A stretch of 64,000 nt of DNA from Amblyornis subalaris (GCA_018881555.1 JACAXG010000009.1:15181698-15245697), one strand, 5' to 3'; shown: positions 28,526-39,880, counted from the stretch's first letter. Made by a program: numbers and translations. The notes: generated by a model from the letters alone, not told the origin.

Positions 28526-31500
28526 AAAAATGTCCTAAAACTAGAACTATCTAAAAGATTGATATCTCTGTGTCAGTGGCAGAGCAGAAAACAAATAAAA
28601 GATGCAATATGGATTAGGTGTATTTCAGACTTTTTCTGACATGTAAAAATTTAGTGAATTAAAAAGCAAAATGTTTCAGAATGAGGAATTTTTTTCCATA
28701 TTTCAGGGNATCTTTAATATAGAACTAAATGAAATTTGGGAAACCAGTCTAGAATTACAACACAATAAAAGAGAAACTCAGAACCGGGAGGTGGCAGAAC
28801 TGTTCATGCTGTGATAACTCCTCCCCTGGAACCATGACGAGGGTCTAAAAACCAATCAAGCAGGAAGTATTTAGAGTTTAATGCCCTAGATAGCCATAAG
28901 GAAACCTTACACAAACCAATTTTTCTCTTTATAATGAGCAGCACTAGAGGTGCTTCACAGGTATGCCGTGACTTGGGTGATAGAAATAGTAGCCATTCTA
29001 GAAAAACAGGAGACCAGGTAGGTTGATTTTTCTCAGGAAGAAGCTGGGGGAAACAAAGAGATCTAAAAAAATAAGTAGTACTGTTGCCATAGAAAATGTC
29101 AAACTAACAGAAATTTAAGCATGAATCATAACATGGCACCGAGTGTTTTATGTTTACAGTTGCAGGGATGCATTCCAACCCTTGCAGACACACCTAGTGT
29201 AATTTTAAATTTTACTTCAGGTCCTGATCTCAGCTCAACGGAGTCTGTAAAATCTACCCAGAAGTAGACAAATAGAAGGGCAGCTAGCCTGAGCTGCTAT
29301 GATGATAATGTTAGCAGGTTCCAAATTAGCCATCTTACAGCAAGATCAGTTGTCTGACCACAATAAATATATCTACGCATCTGAAAAGGCCAACACAGCT
29401 GTGACTCAAACCCACCAGGCTACAAAACAATCCCTCTCTCAACTAGGTACAGTTCCTATGTTTTGTTCAGCTGTTGGGTTTTCATAATGGTATGTACAAG
29501 GAAATTTCCAAAAGGGCAAAAAAAGGTCAACTTGAGGAGGTAACCAATTACGAAGGATTAAAGACTTGATACTCTAAATTTTTAAGTTCAACATGTCTTT
29601 GGGTTTCTATGAGTAGCAGTTCCTAGGCGCATGAGTTAGTATGTGCCTTTGCCTTGTGCAGTCCTGTGTTTCAGTGTCCCCAGGACAAATGGTAGAACAA
29701 CAGCAAGGCAAATGNTCTGCTAGTATTCCATAGGTTGTACCATGCACAAGAATCCAAAGAAGAGTTTAGATGCAATAGGGTATGGCAATACCAGAACTTC
29801 TGCATGTTCTAAGCCCCACACCAGATCTGGGCAAGTACGATTTGCAAGGAAAACCAGCTAGAGAATGTGTGCTCTCCTACACTGTTAAGTTTATTCTGAA
29901 AAACACTCAATTCTTCTTTTTTCCCCAAAATGAACAAATAAAAAAAAAATTTAAAACCACACAAAAAAAACCCCAACCACCAAGTGTTGAGATATACAAA
30001 GAGAGTATGCATGTCTCAGGAATGACCAGTTTACAAATAGGAAGAACAAAGTACCACAGAGTCTCAGAGTCTTACATATTTAGCTTTAACAAACAGACTG
30101 CTATTCAATTCCCACAGTTAATCTAGATTTGTCAGTGTACTTTAATTCTTCAATAGAACTGTGTATCAGCTCTCTTGAAGCACAGGTCCTGACTTGGTGG
30201 GTTTGAAAATTAATGCTAAAACACTCAGCTAATATTTTTTTCCTGTTTTTACAAAACTTTCAATTCTACATTTCCAGAAAATGTGACCAGATATCTTGAA
30301 ATAAACATAATTCATAATTATTGCACTGACAGGTTGACATTTTTAATGAGTTTGATATTTCATTTCCATGAGCCTGATGCGCTGAGAGAGGCTATGTCTC
30401 GTCTTTATTTCAGAGAACAAGGGTCATCATCCAATCACCAATACGTCCCACACATGGTTAAATAANTCCGCCACAGATCTTTCTCCTATAATTATAATGC
30501 AAGGTAACTATGGTAACGATTGTTGGCAAATCTTGCCTTTAAAATGGCTTCTGTTGCACAGGTTTTTATATCTTCTTCCCCCTCCCCCTTCCTACACACA
30601 TTTTCTTATTATAACAAGAAGATACGGGTAACTATTATGAGATCTATGGATTCCTGTCCTCAGCACTACTGAAGATCATGGCTTCATCAAGATTGGCAAT
30701 TGCATTTATCCCAAAGTCAGCTTAGATTGCATTCATATTTTATGCTCTCAAGAATCCTACAATCCAAGATTCCTGCTCACTCATACTTTTATTACATCAA
30801 TTTGTATTCCCCTTTTTCACCAAATTCTAACCTTACTGAGCTGAATCAACTTCAAACAAGATTAAAATCATGACATTTCATGAATGTTTGGCAACTCCNT
30901 CTTCGAATTAGAATGCATAGAAATTTTCCTCTTTATACTTTATATAATTATTAGTACTCATACTCTTTCTGAGCTTAGAAGAACTTAAAAGAAGGCTACT
31001 CAATTTCGGTGGAGAGTGTTGTCACTTTGTATTTTGTATTTAGTATATTTGGACCTAACAGGAAGACCGTGGTAGAAAGCTGCTGCACTCAAAGGTCTAT
31101 GTTGCCTGTGAGCTCACTGACTGCGTCTCCCCTCTTAATGTTTTTTTTTTCCATTGACTCACCTTTGATTTTTGGCAGATTCTGAACACACTCTTCATTA
31201 TAACACTGGTGATGTGATCATAGTATATATGGCACTACTTACTTTTTAGAACAAAACAATACTTTGTTCCTCTGACTAGCTTAAGATGCATTGCGCCTCT
31301 TCCATCCATTAAATCACTTCATTTTAATCCTGAAGGAGATGTCAAACTGTGCTTAAAAATTTAGGCTGCACATTGCTCGTAGCCAAAACTACAAAAATTC
31401 AAGGGCAGAGTGAAAGGGCTAAGAAAAGGACCATTGATCTTCTAATAAAAATATGCAATGTTATCAGTTATCAGCACTATATTATCCATTCCTTGATTAT

Positions 31501-31670
31501 TGGAAGAGTAAAGTTTAAAAACATAAAAATACAGCTCCAGTATGCAAAGAGATATGGAAAAAAAATAGGTACACAAGCTGATCTATTCAATTATCTCTAT
31601 ATTTGGGTTTTAAAAATGTCTTCAATCACAATGATAAAATTGCAGTGGGCTAAAAAAATGAAATCTATGG
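28526..31670. other. Unique non-coding sequence
   Basis: No gene recognised. An A-rich run lies at about 29939-29975. Two GGTAAC hexamers 3 bp apart lie at 30503-30517. A 108-codon frame at 31349-31675 is lysine- and isoleucine-rich, as expected from AT-rich DNA, and has no motif. Confidence 0.55.
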
Positions 31671-31770
31671 ACTAAATTCAGGTCTGATATAAATCTAGAG
31701 TAATTCAACTGTAAGCGGTGGTGATGNTCCAGATTTACACCAGTGTAATTGAAACCAGAATCAGCATCAT
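31671..31770. repeat. Palindromic (hairpin) interspersed repeat
   Basis: The left arm (ATTCAGGTCTGATATAAATC and on to about 31710) and the right arm (CCAGATTTACACCAGTGTAA and on to about 31770) are imperfect inverted repeats of one another around a short centre that contains an N. This is the form of a small non-autonomous hairpin element. The core matches the 5327-5386 fragment. The divergence between the arms suggests an ancient insertion shared across amniotes; the age is an inference. Confidence 0.55.
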
Positions 31771-31964
31771 TTATTAAACTCTAGAGGCCATGTTCGTCTC
31801 TCAGTATGTTTATTTAAGTCTCATTAGCTACTGAGAGGGAACTGTATACATGCAATGGATAGCAGGCATAGAAGCAGGGAAGGCCAAGGGATTTTCAGGG
31901 CTCAAGAAATGCAGTCTGTTCCCCAGGAAAGGGACGGTTGACCCTCTCATATTAAATTATCTTA

Positions 31965-31969
31965 TTTAC
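31965..31969. repeat. Target site duplication, left copy
   Basis: TTTAC directly before the LTR; the same pentamer follows it at 32515-32519. Confidence 0.8.
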
Positions 31970-32514
31970 TGTCATGGTTTTGTTTGGAATACAGTTAAAG
32001 CTGGTCTACTGTGGTGATTTGGATTTAGTATGAGAATAATGTTGATAACACACTGATGTTTTTAGTTGTTGCCAAGTAGTGTTTATACTAANTCAAGGAC
32101 TTTTCAGCCTCTCATGCCCTGCCAGTGAGAAGGCTGGAGGAGCACAAGAATCTGGGAGGGGACATGGCCAGGACAGGTGACACAAACTGGCCAAAGGGAT
32201 ATTCCATAGCATAGGGCATCATGCTCACCATATAAACTGGGGAGAAAGCTGGCTGAGAGCCGCTGCTGCTCAGGAACTGGATGGTCAGTAGGTGATGAGC
32301 AATTGCATTGTGCATCACTTGTTTTGTATATTATTACAATTATTAATTTTATAAATATTATTATTTTCTTCCTGTTCTGTCCAATTAAACTATCTTTATC
32401 GCAATCCACAATTTTTCTCACTTCTGCCCTTCCAGTTCTCTCCCCCATCCCACTGGGGAGGGCGATGAGTGAGTGGCTGTTTGGGGATTAGTTGCCAGCA
32501 GGCCTTAAACCACA
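31970..32514 (-). mobile_element. Solo LTR of an avian ERVL-like endogenous retrovirus
   Basis: A 545-bp element runs from TGTCATGGTTTTG to CCTTAAACCACA, so it has TG...CA ends, and is flanked by the same pentamer TTTAC (31965-31969 and 32515-32519). A 5-bp target duplication is typical of this LTR class. Read on the minus strand it begins with the TGG TTTAAG end, followed by a conserved GGATGGGGGAGAGAACTGG block, an A/T-rich trinucleotide stretch, and a TATA-like CAGTTTATATGG at about 32231-32242. No internal retroviral sequence lies beside it, so it is a recombination-generated solo LTR. Overlapping frames of up to 114 codons are not genes. Confidence 0.88.
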
Positions 32515-32519
32515 TTTAC
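32515..32519. repeat. Target site duplication, right copy
   Basis: TTTAC directly after the LTR, matching 31965-31969. Confidence 0.8.
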
Positions 32520-33738
32520 AGAGCCATAGAAAAACAGCAATGACCACATACACGGAGATTATAAAGTTACAATTATTATATCTGCATGTTCAGGCCATTC
32601 ATCACATTAAAGTGTAGCTAAATAGTTCTAGTTTACTTTGATAGGACACTGCCAGTGAATGGTGCAGCCTTTTGAGAGGACTTTGTCTCTTTTCCTACCT
32701 ATACTTCTTTTATGCAGACCTGTAGACACCTATGTTTGAGTGCCTATGTTGACAACAAGGTCTTCTGGGAACAGGACAAAAAATATAATTTAACAGTTGC
32801 TTGATAGACTTTGTAGTCTTGGATCTTGCTGCTATAATCATGGCTCCTTATAAAAGAAATAGAAATCATTTGATATCTGTACTAGATACAAATACAGCTA
32901 CAGTAAAAAGTAGCCTTCCTTCTATTTGGAGAGAACCCAGGGAAATGTAAAATTAATGAGCCTATGTGGCTAAAGAAAGATTCAAATTTATCATGAAAAA
33001 TAGTGCCCAGCAAGTCCAGAGCTTCTTATTTTATGTACACTGAGACCTGAATTCCTGTATTTGTGATGTAGGTCTCCATACATTGAAAATCATTCTCTCT
33101 GAATTTTGTACATATGTACCCATTTTATAGCACAACCTGAGCACTAAATTGGGAAGATAGAGAAGCCTTATATACCCATCTTTTTCTTCATCCTCAGATC
33201 NTCTTGTTGTCAGTCTGAGTTAACCTAAAGATCCCCAGATGCTGTTGCAGAAGATACTTCAGCTTTGCTCTTTCTATTACACCAGCCAAAAAATCACTCT
33301 TAGCTGAAGATNTGGAAACCTCCAGGGACTCATTTTTCTTTTTCTTTATGTGAAACTCCATGCTTCTTTGTAACAAAAGTAGTAAGTTCATTCTTTATGT
33401 GTTTATCACAAGCAATGCACTTTCTCTTCCTTGGACTAGATTACTTTCGCCTTCCTAGTACTAGCCATTTAAGAAGACTCCTAGTTCATTTTACTCCAAG
33501 CCATAATTTGCATGGCCACACTGAGGGTTTTAGTATGTATTGCTTGTGCACATGTAATTCCTTATGTATGAAAATTACATGCAGTCACAGAAGCCAAAAC
33601 GAAGACTTGTGGAAGCAAATTCTTTAAGGAGGGCATTTGACTTTGCTTTTTNTACAAGCACCAGAAAGCAAAGCCCCTCCTCTTCTGCAAGGCACTCACA
33701 TTGGTGACAGGTCTCAAAAATTAAGAAATCTACATATC
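32520..33738. other. Unique non-coding sequence
   Basis: No gene or repeat recognised; frames are 76 codons or less. Confidence 0.55.
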
Positions 33739-33797
33739 GACACACACACACATATATATATATATATGCATATATATATATATACACACACACACAC
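33739..33797. repeat. Compound (CA)n(TA)n(CA)n microsatellite with perfect palindrome
   Basis: CA units lead into TA units, then TGCA, then TA units, then CA units again. The section 33753-33784 is a perfect 32-bp palindrome centred on TGCA and could extrude as a cruciform. Confidence 0.93.
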
Positions 33798-36700
33798 GTA
33801 AAGGTATTTTAAACCTTTCCTTCCCTCCTCCCTCTCTAAAAATTATGTTTCTGAGCAGTTAAGCCCTGTTGACCAGTGGTGGAAGAGCTGCATTTTGAAT
33901 TGCCTTCTCACAAGACCCAGTGAGCAGAGAAGTTCTAGAAACCTAATTGGTCCAGCTCAGCTTTTGGTTCATTCTAAGTCCTGAGCTAGTTGGCAAAATT
34001 TTTTCTTCTTATTTCAATTTCTGCAGCAAGCATAATTCAGCTAAAATGAAAGTCTGGCCAAGCAAGAAAAATAAAGGCTTTTAAAAATACAATTCATCTG
34101 CCAAATGGTTTGTCAGAGAAAAATCTTTTTATAAGAGATTCAAAATCAGCATCATGCTTAATCCAAGGTTCTTTCCAGATTTTTAAAAGCTGAAATAATA
34201 TATAATAATGANAAAGACTATGAATCTCTGTACAACATATAAAAATGTCAAATCTGGTATTTCAGTTTTGAAATAACAGCATAATATCTTAGCATAAAGC
34301 TGGTGAGTCATCCACATGCTAAACATTTGGAAAGTCCAGATGCTCTTGGGAAATTTGTTTTTAATAACAGGAAAGATTTTGTTTTCTTTAATTTTTTTAG
34401 NAGTGGAAATAAGGATGATTCCCTTTCCTCCAGGTTATGAACCTGGTTCACTGAGCTGCTAATTTTTTCCTGAGGTATCCTAGACACCTTCTACCAACAC
34501 TTGAGCAGAAACTGAAGTCATGCTGGAATCTGCCTACCAAATGGATTTTTTCACATTCACTTTGACAAGAGTAACATCAGCATCCACATTGAACTATCCA
34601 AACATAATTATTTTGCTGTTCTTTAGATATTATCCCCACTTAATAATNGGAAGTCCTAAAGCTAAAATTATTCCCAAGGAATGGACCTTCTGGTGCTACC
34701 TGCAAGACTCTTGCTTCAGTAATCATGTTGATGACTTACCACACATCTTTCACATTGCTAAAAATATAATTGGAATATTGCAGNACTCATAGGTTTTGAT
34801 TTATACTCACCTTGTTCTTGATTTGGCAGTTTATCCAATTAATATCAGAGATGTACGGATAATGGATGGTGAGAAATAAGATAAACCTGTTAACCTCAGT
34901 ACCTACACTGTGCTTCTGTTACATTCATCATTAATTATTTCCGCCTTCATCAATTAGTTACTTGAGACACAAAGATAACATCCAGTATTTCGGGGGCATA
35001 GGCTTCATACAGGCAGGTAGGCACAGCCTCCCGGGGCTGTGCTGAAGGCCTTACACAACCAGCCCAAGGCTTCCTTGAACAACTCCCACTCTGCTGCATG
35101 GCATGACTCTACATCATGTTACATGGCTGGTGTGTGCCTGGCACCTCCAAGAAGATAAATAAAATTGGAACCAAAACATTTTCCTATTGCATTTATCATG
35201 GAAAGTTTATTGTCTCTATAGTAGACTATTAGATTACAAGAATGTAGCAAATAATCAAGGAGGAGATGTCTTTTNAGTGGCATGGAAGCAGGACACACGT
35301 TGTCTAGATTAAGGAGATACAGAGTTTTTATTCAGGCACATTTTTCACTNGCTCATATCTAAGCCTTGATTAACATTAACTTTTAAAATTGATGCCTTGC
35401 AACCATAGCCCTGAGAAAGGTTTCAAATGGTATTTCAGGATTTACGGGTATTTTATACCATTTGGAGAACCAACATGCAGCACATGAAGAGTTTGCTCCA
35501 ATCCATTTTGGAAAAAAAAAAGTAATGCACAAGACTTTCAAATAACCTTTAGACTTTCTCGGGTTACTATCAACTATTTTGGTTAACACTCCCTCCAGGA
35601 CTTAACTCAGCCACCTATTAATTAAGAAGCCAAGCCAACATTTTCTGCTAATGGTAGATGAATGAACTACTTTCAGAAGTTCATCACCATCCACCTTTTG
35701 CACTACCAAATTAGAAGAGATCACCATTTTTATACAATGTAATTAGACTTAGCATCTTCAAATGCCAAAGATGAAAATGAAACCTTATCTACCAGAATAC
35801 ACTATAAGTGCTATCAGTATCTCTCCTGTACCTTTAGGATACAGTTAAAGGGAATTGTTTTCCCTGTTAAGCATGAAACGCAGTCAAGGTTAAATTGGTT
35901 AGTGGCTTGAGGTGACACATTTTTCAGATGTTCTGGATGAGATCGTCCCTGAAATTCTATTCTAGAGATCAAAGTCCTTCTTTTTTTCCCTGTGGTAAAT
36001 AGGCAGTGACTAACTGAAGAACGAGGATAACACTCAGGTTTATTAGGTGTCCCACAACTACTTGGAAAATGTTTACATCTTTACTTTGACTGAGTTTGAT
36101 GGTGACTGAAGCCGGTGATCAAGCAGAGAGTTTGGTAATGCAGAGTGCACTCTGAATGAAGAACAGCACTGACTGCAAGATAAGTGATCGCTTGTGATTC
36201 TAGCAGAGGAACTGCAGTCATCATTTAGTCAATGATGTTTATTATTAACTGTGAAGAATGAGCTTTAGGCAGCAGAGTGGGAAATCACTGTGGGTGCAGA
36301 GGAAGTAAATGAAGATTTTTGTCCACTCAAGATAGGTTCTTAGCTGTTTGAGTTAGATATTGATTTTTATCCTGAATAGAATAAATCATATGAAATTCAC
36401 TCTAGCTTCCTATAAATATCATAACCACTGTGCAGTTTGTTGCTTTCCTCTATCAGCCTTTTATTGCTCTCAAACCTACATACAAAATAGGATTGATACA
36501 TGAAGTATAACAGTTATGAAACAGTAAAATGAGAAAATTTTTTCTGAATGCTATTGTTAAGACAAGAAAACAAAAGGCGGTCTCTGCTTTGGTGACACTG
36601 TCAGCAATTTACTATAACATAAATAAGTTTTGGGAAGGTAGCTTCGTTTTTTGCATCTTTCTGAAGCCATACGCTATTTACATCTAGTCTGCTCAAAAGT

Positions 36701-37960
36701 ACAATCTGAGTCCTGGGCGGCTTCCAGATGACTCCACAGAGTAAAAGCAAACCAACAAAGATGATGTTACACACTTTCCTTGAGCCTCTGTCCTTAGCAA
36801 GCATGAAAGTCAACTTGTGCCTGTGCCTCATTCAGAATCATTTTTCTTTTATGCTCCATTGTACTCTGAACAATTTGAGTTATAATGTGATACATTTTCT
36901 GAAAGTCAAGGTGACATAAAACAGTAAGCGTGTTTCATAACAGATAAATTCTGTCCACTATAATGTCATATTAACATTTTTGTTATCAGGGACCTATTTA
37001 AATTGAAATGACCCACCTAACAAGGTATTAATCAGTGGAGAAGAGATATCAGAGTCTAATATCATTCTAATGATTTTATGTTCTAGCAGCTTTATTACAG
37101 GAAGTATTTTAACTATAAACTTTATGGTCTCAGCTAAAATTTTGTATAAAAGTTTTTCTGTTGATGTTTCAAACATTACAACTAAACAAACATTATAAAC
37201 AATATAAATTCACTTTACAACAAAAGTGATAGCATTGAAGCTTCACAATTACTAAGCTGCCATGGTGGCAGATACTTTAAATCTATATAAACCCCACAGA
37301 AGTGTAAAAAATTATAAGATTTATATTTCTTATATAAATATTATAATCTTGTAAATATTCAGCCTTAATATTTCTCAATCAGTCATCAAAAAATCAAAGT
37401 TACCTCCACTTCGGGTTTGTGTAAAGAAATACTGCCCTGACAGGAGTCACNGAGTTTGCTGTGGAGCGCTATAAGTGTACCTTAAAGCAGATGGCTTCTC
37501 TAAGTTGCACCCAAAATCATATGAGTTCTCATGCTAGCATGTGATTCTCTCACAAAAGAACAAAGCTGGATATTTATACAAAACTTAGGAATTACTTAAG
37601 GTCTACAGTCTCAGGACTTACAAATCTCAATCATTATACCAAACACATGATCAGAATAAAAATATATCAGATGTTTCTTAAGCACGTGGTTGACAGGCAC
37701 CATATGGGAAGTGGGCTTGCCCATGTTCCCATTAGTTTCAATGGGCGTTTTGTCCCTTGGTTTCAACNGCAGCAGGGGGAGAGCCTGCTCAAACAAGCGC
37801 GAGGAGCACAGACACAGCACGTGTCCTCGGGACACTTGGTGGTGCTGCCGGGAGCTAGGAAACAGTGGTTTCAAAGCGATGTCTCAAGCAGGAGCATGAG
37901 GTTTCTCAGGCTCTGCAGCTGCTAACGAAGAGCCACAGAGTAGTGGCAGTAAGCCATGAC
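33798..37960. other. Unique non-coding sequence
   Basis: About 4 kb with no recognised gene. Frames are at most 92 codons. Base composition rises in G and C after about 37700, where a CTCF-like GCAGCAGGGGGAG lies at 37769-37781 next to an N. Confidence 0.55.
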
Positions 37961-38748
37961 AGCCTGCGGCAGACCGCCCTCGCTCCACACACCACACAAG
38001 CTTTGCGAGTGACTCCCGCCTAGCAGCATGATCTGCACTGCCCCACTGATGCAGCACAAAGCCAAGATATCCATCTGTCTTGGGATTCCTTATCCCACAT
38101 CCAGGTTGTGCCCAAAAATTGTTATTGCTTTCTCCTTCTACCTGCCCCGCCCCTTCCCAGCTTGGGACTACCGCAATGCCCGAGAGCCTGGCTGGGATCC
38201 TGGTGGGAGCGGGGCCGAGAGCTGCTCCCTCTCTCTTCTGGTTCCAGATCACAGCAGGGCGGCTGCGGGTGAGGAAGTGTGTGTGTATCCTGCCGGGATA
38301 CTGCTACACTGTGACTTAGCAGTCTCTCAGCTGCAGGTGGATCTGCTTGTGTTCGTGGGGAACAGAGAACAGTCAGTGTTTTGCCCGGAGCAGTCGGCTG
38401 CTTTGCTACACTGTAACCCGGCTCACTGGCTTTCAGTCCACCTGCTCCATCTCTTTTTTTGGGCTGCTCCTGCCTGAAGCCCAGGACCGGGGAGCCAAGC
38501 CAGGAGGAGAGAGAGCACACCAAAAGGCTCCAGCCCAGCTGCTTCATCTGCTGTGACTGCCTTGGAGAAAAGAGGTCGACACCAGGTGACCACTGGGGTT
38601 TTCCCCTGCCGCTGGAATTCCTCCATGGAGGTCCTGCTTCCCTCAGCCTGAAAAGCCGGCCCCATCTTGGACCACATGTTGGGAAAGGTGTATTCCTCCA
38701 GCACTGTCCCCATCTCTCCAGACATTTTGGGGGTTTTTGTTTCTGTGT

Positions 38749-38767
38749 GGGTGGGTGGGGGAGTGGG
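38749..38767 (+). other. G-quadruplex motif
   Basis: Four G runs of three or more with loops of 1, 1 and 3 bases (GGGTGGGTGGGGGAGTGGG) fit the classical intramolecular G-quadruplex rule. It lies 75 bp before the AATAAA of the LTR-like element. Confidence 0.8.
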
Positions 38768-38841
38768 TTCTGAACCGTTTAGTGCTTAATAGTTATTTAC
38801 CTTTTTTTTCCCTTGCCTTATGAGTGGGCATTGTGTTCGTT

Positions 38842-38847
38842 AATAAA
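38842..38847 (+). terminator. Polyadenylation signal AATAAA in LTR-like element
   Basis: A canonical hexamer followed by a GT/T-rich stretch (TTTTGGGTTGTTTTTTTTTC) suited as a downstream element. The hexamer is common in AT-rich DNA; the context makes it more credible here. Confidence 0.5.
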
Positions 38848-39087
38848 CAGTTTTGGGTTGTTTTTTTTTCATCTACTAGTATTCATTCCCTATTGGTGGA
38901 AGAGGATTGTTTGAACTCTTTTGGAGAGTGGGACTCATTCCGGAGAGTCCTTTCTTAAATTTGTCTCAGAACTGAGACACCATCCCACTCCAGCACTCTG
39001 TGTCACTGCTGGTCAGTCTAGTCTGTGGCTTGCTGACCAGCCATTGGCATTACTGAGCAGAAGCAGACATGCTGATCTGTTTAGTAC

Positions 39088-39880
39088 ATGCATACTTACG
39101 AAATTCAACAAGGTCAAATGCAAGCTCCTGCATGTGGGTTGGAGCAGTGCCAAACACAAATACAGGTCGGGCAGAGAATGGATTGAGAGCAGCCCTGAAG
39201 AGAAGGATTTGTGGATGTTGGTGGATAAGAAGATCAAGGTGACCTGTCAATGTGCACTGACAGCACAGAAGGCCAACCATGTCCTGGCCTGCAGCAAAAG
39301 AAATGTGACCAACAGGTTCAGGGAGGTGTTCTTCCTCTTCTACTTTGCTCCCATGAGTCTCTACTCAGAGTAGTGCATCCAGCTCTGGGGCCCTCACCAT
39401 ACAAAGGATATGAATCTGTTGGAGCGAGTCCAGAGGAGGGCCATGAAGATAATCAGAGGGCTGGAGCACCTCTCCTATGAAGACAGGTTGGGAGAGTTGG
39501 GATTGTTCAATCTGGAGAGGAAACGGCTCCAAAGTAGCCTCATAGCAGCCTTACAGCACCTGAANGGGACCTACAAGAAGACTGGAGAAGGACATTTGAC
39601 AAGGGCATGTAGTGACAAGACAGGGAAATNGCTTTACACTGAAAGAGGGCAGGTTTCAATTAGATCTTAGGAAGAAATTCTCTGCTGTGAGGGTGGTGAG
39701 GCACTGGAACAGGTTGCCCAGAGAAACTGTGGGTGCCCCATCCCTGGAAGTGCTCAAGCCAATTTGAATGGGGGTTTGAGCAACCTGGGCTTGCGGACAG
39801 CACTCCTGCCCATGGCACAGGGGTTGGAACTAAGTGATCCTGAAGATCCCTTCCAACCCAAACCATTCTATGATTCTGTG
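39088..39880 (+). mobile_element. CR1 LINE, 5'-truncated copy with 3' end
   Basis: This is the longest repeat in the window, about 790 bp. It holds the C-terminal part of the CR1 ORF2 (after the reverse transcriptase core) and the 3' end. Translation gives recognisable CR1 tail blocks: an FNKVKCK-like start, CALTAQKANHVLAC, CIQLWGP, and LLERVQRRAMKIIRGLEHLS from about 39416, followed by SYEDRLGELGLFNLERKR. These lie in different frames and are interrupted by a TAG near 39372 and later breaks, so the copy is dead. The 3' end is diagnostic: CCTTCCAACCCAAACC, then ATTCTATG and ATTCTGTG at 39865-39880, the CR1 octamer repeat. It starts about 110 bp after the LTR-like element. Confidence 0.95.
39250..39670 (+). 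pseudogene. Broken CR1 ORF2 C-terminal coding remnant
   Basis: In CR1, ORF2 encodes endonuclease and reverse transcriptase used for target-primed reverse transcription in the nucleus. Only the region after the reverse transcriptase core remains here. The recognised blocks (CIQLWGP, RVQRRAMKIIRG, HLSYEDRLGELGLF) are split over at least two frames with an in-frame stop near 39372. No catalytic residues are included, so no activity is possible. Confidence 0.85.

Larger units (their letters stand above)
38080..38979 (+). mobile_element. GC-rich LTR-like element (putative avian ERV LTR)
   Basis: The segment differs sharply from its surroundings. It is GC- and CpG-rich from about 38140 to 38620 (about 17 CpG by eye), then has a G-rich tract at 38749-38767, an AATAAA at 38842-38847, a T-rich run, and an end at CTGAGACA. 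The order regulatory GC-rich part, polyadenylation signal, short tail ending in CA is that of an LTR in plus orientation, and the tail (ATTGGTGGAAGAGG, GTTTGAACTCTTTTGG) resembles bird ERV LTRs I have seen. The left boundary is a guess. No target duplication was found. The main alternative is a CpG-rich promoter and first exon of an unknown transcript. Frames up to 149 codons occur on both strands without domains. Confidence 0.55.

Noticed and set aside
38028..38547. 149-codon plus and 141-codon minus frames in the GC-rich patch
   Set aside because: GC-rich DNA has fewer stops; frames are open on both strands, and the segment looks like an LTR.
38921..39373. 150-codon plus-strand frame
   Set aside because: Its second half is the dead CR1 ORF2 tail and the first half is LTR-like sequence, so it is not a host gene.
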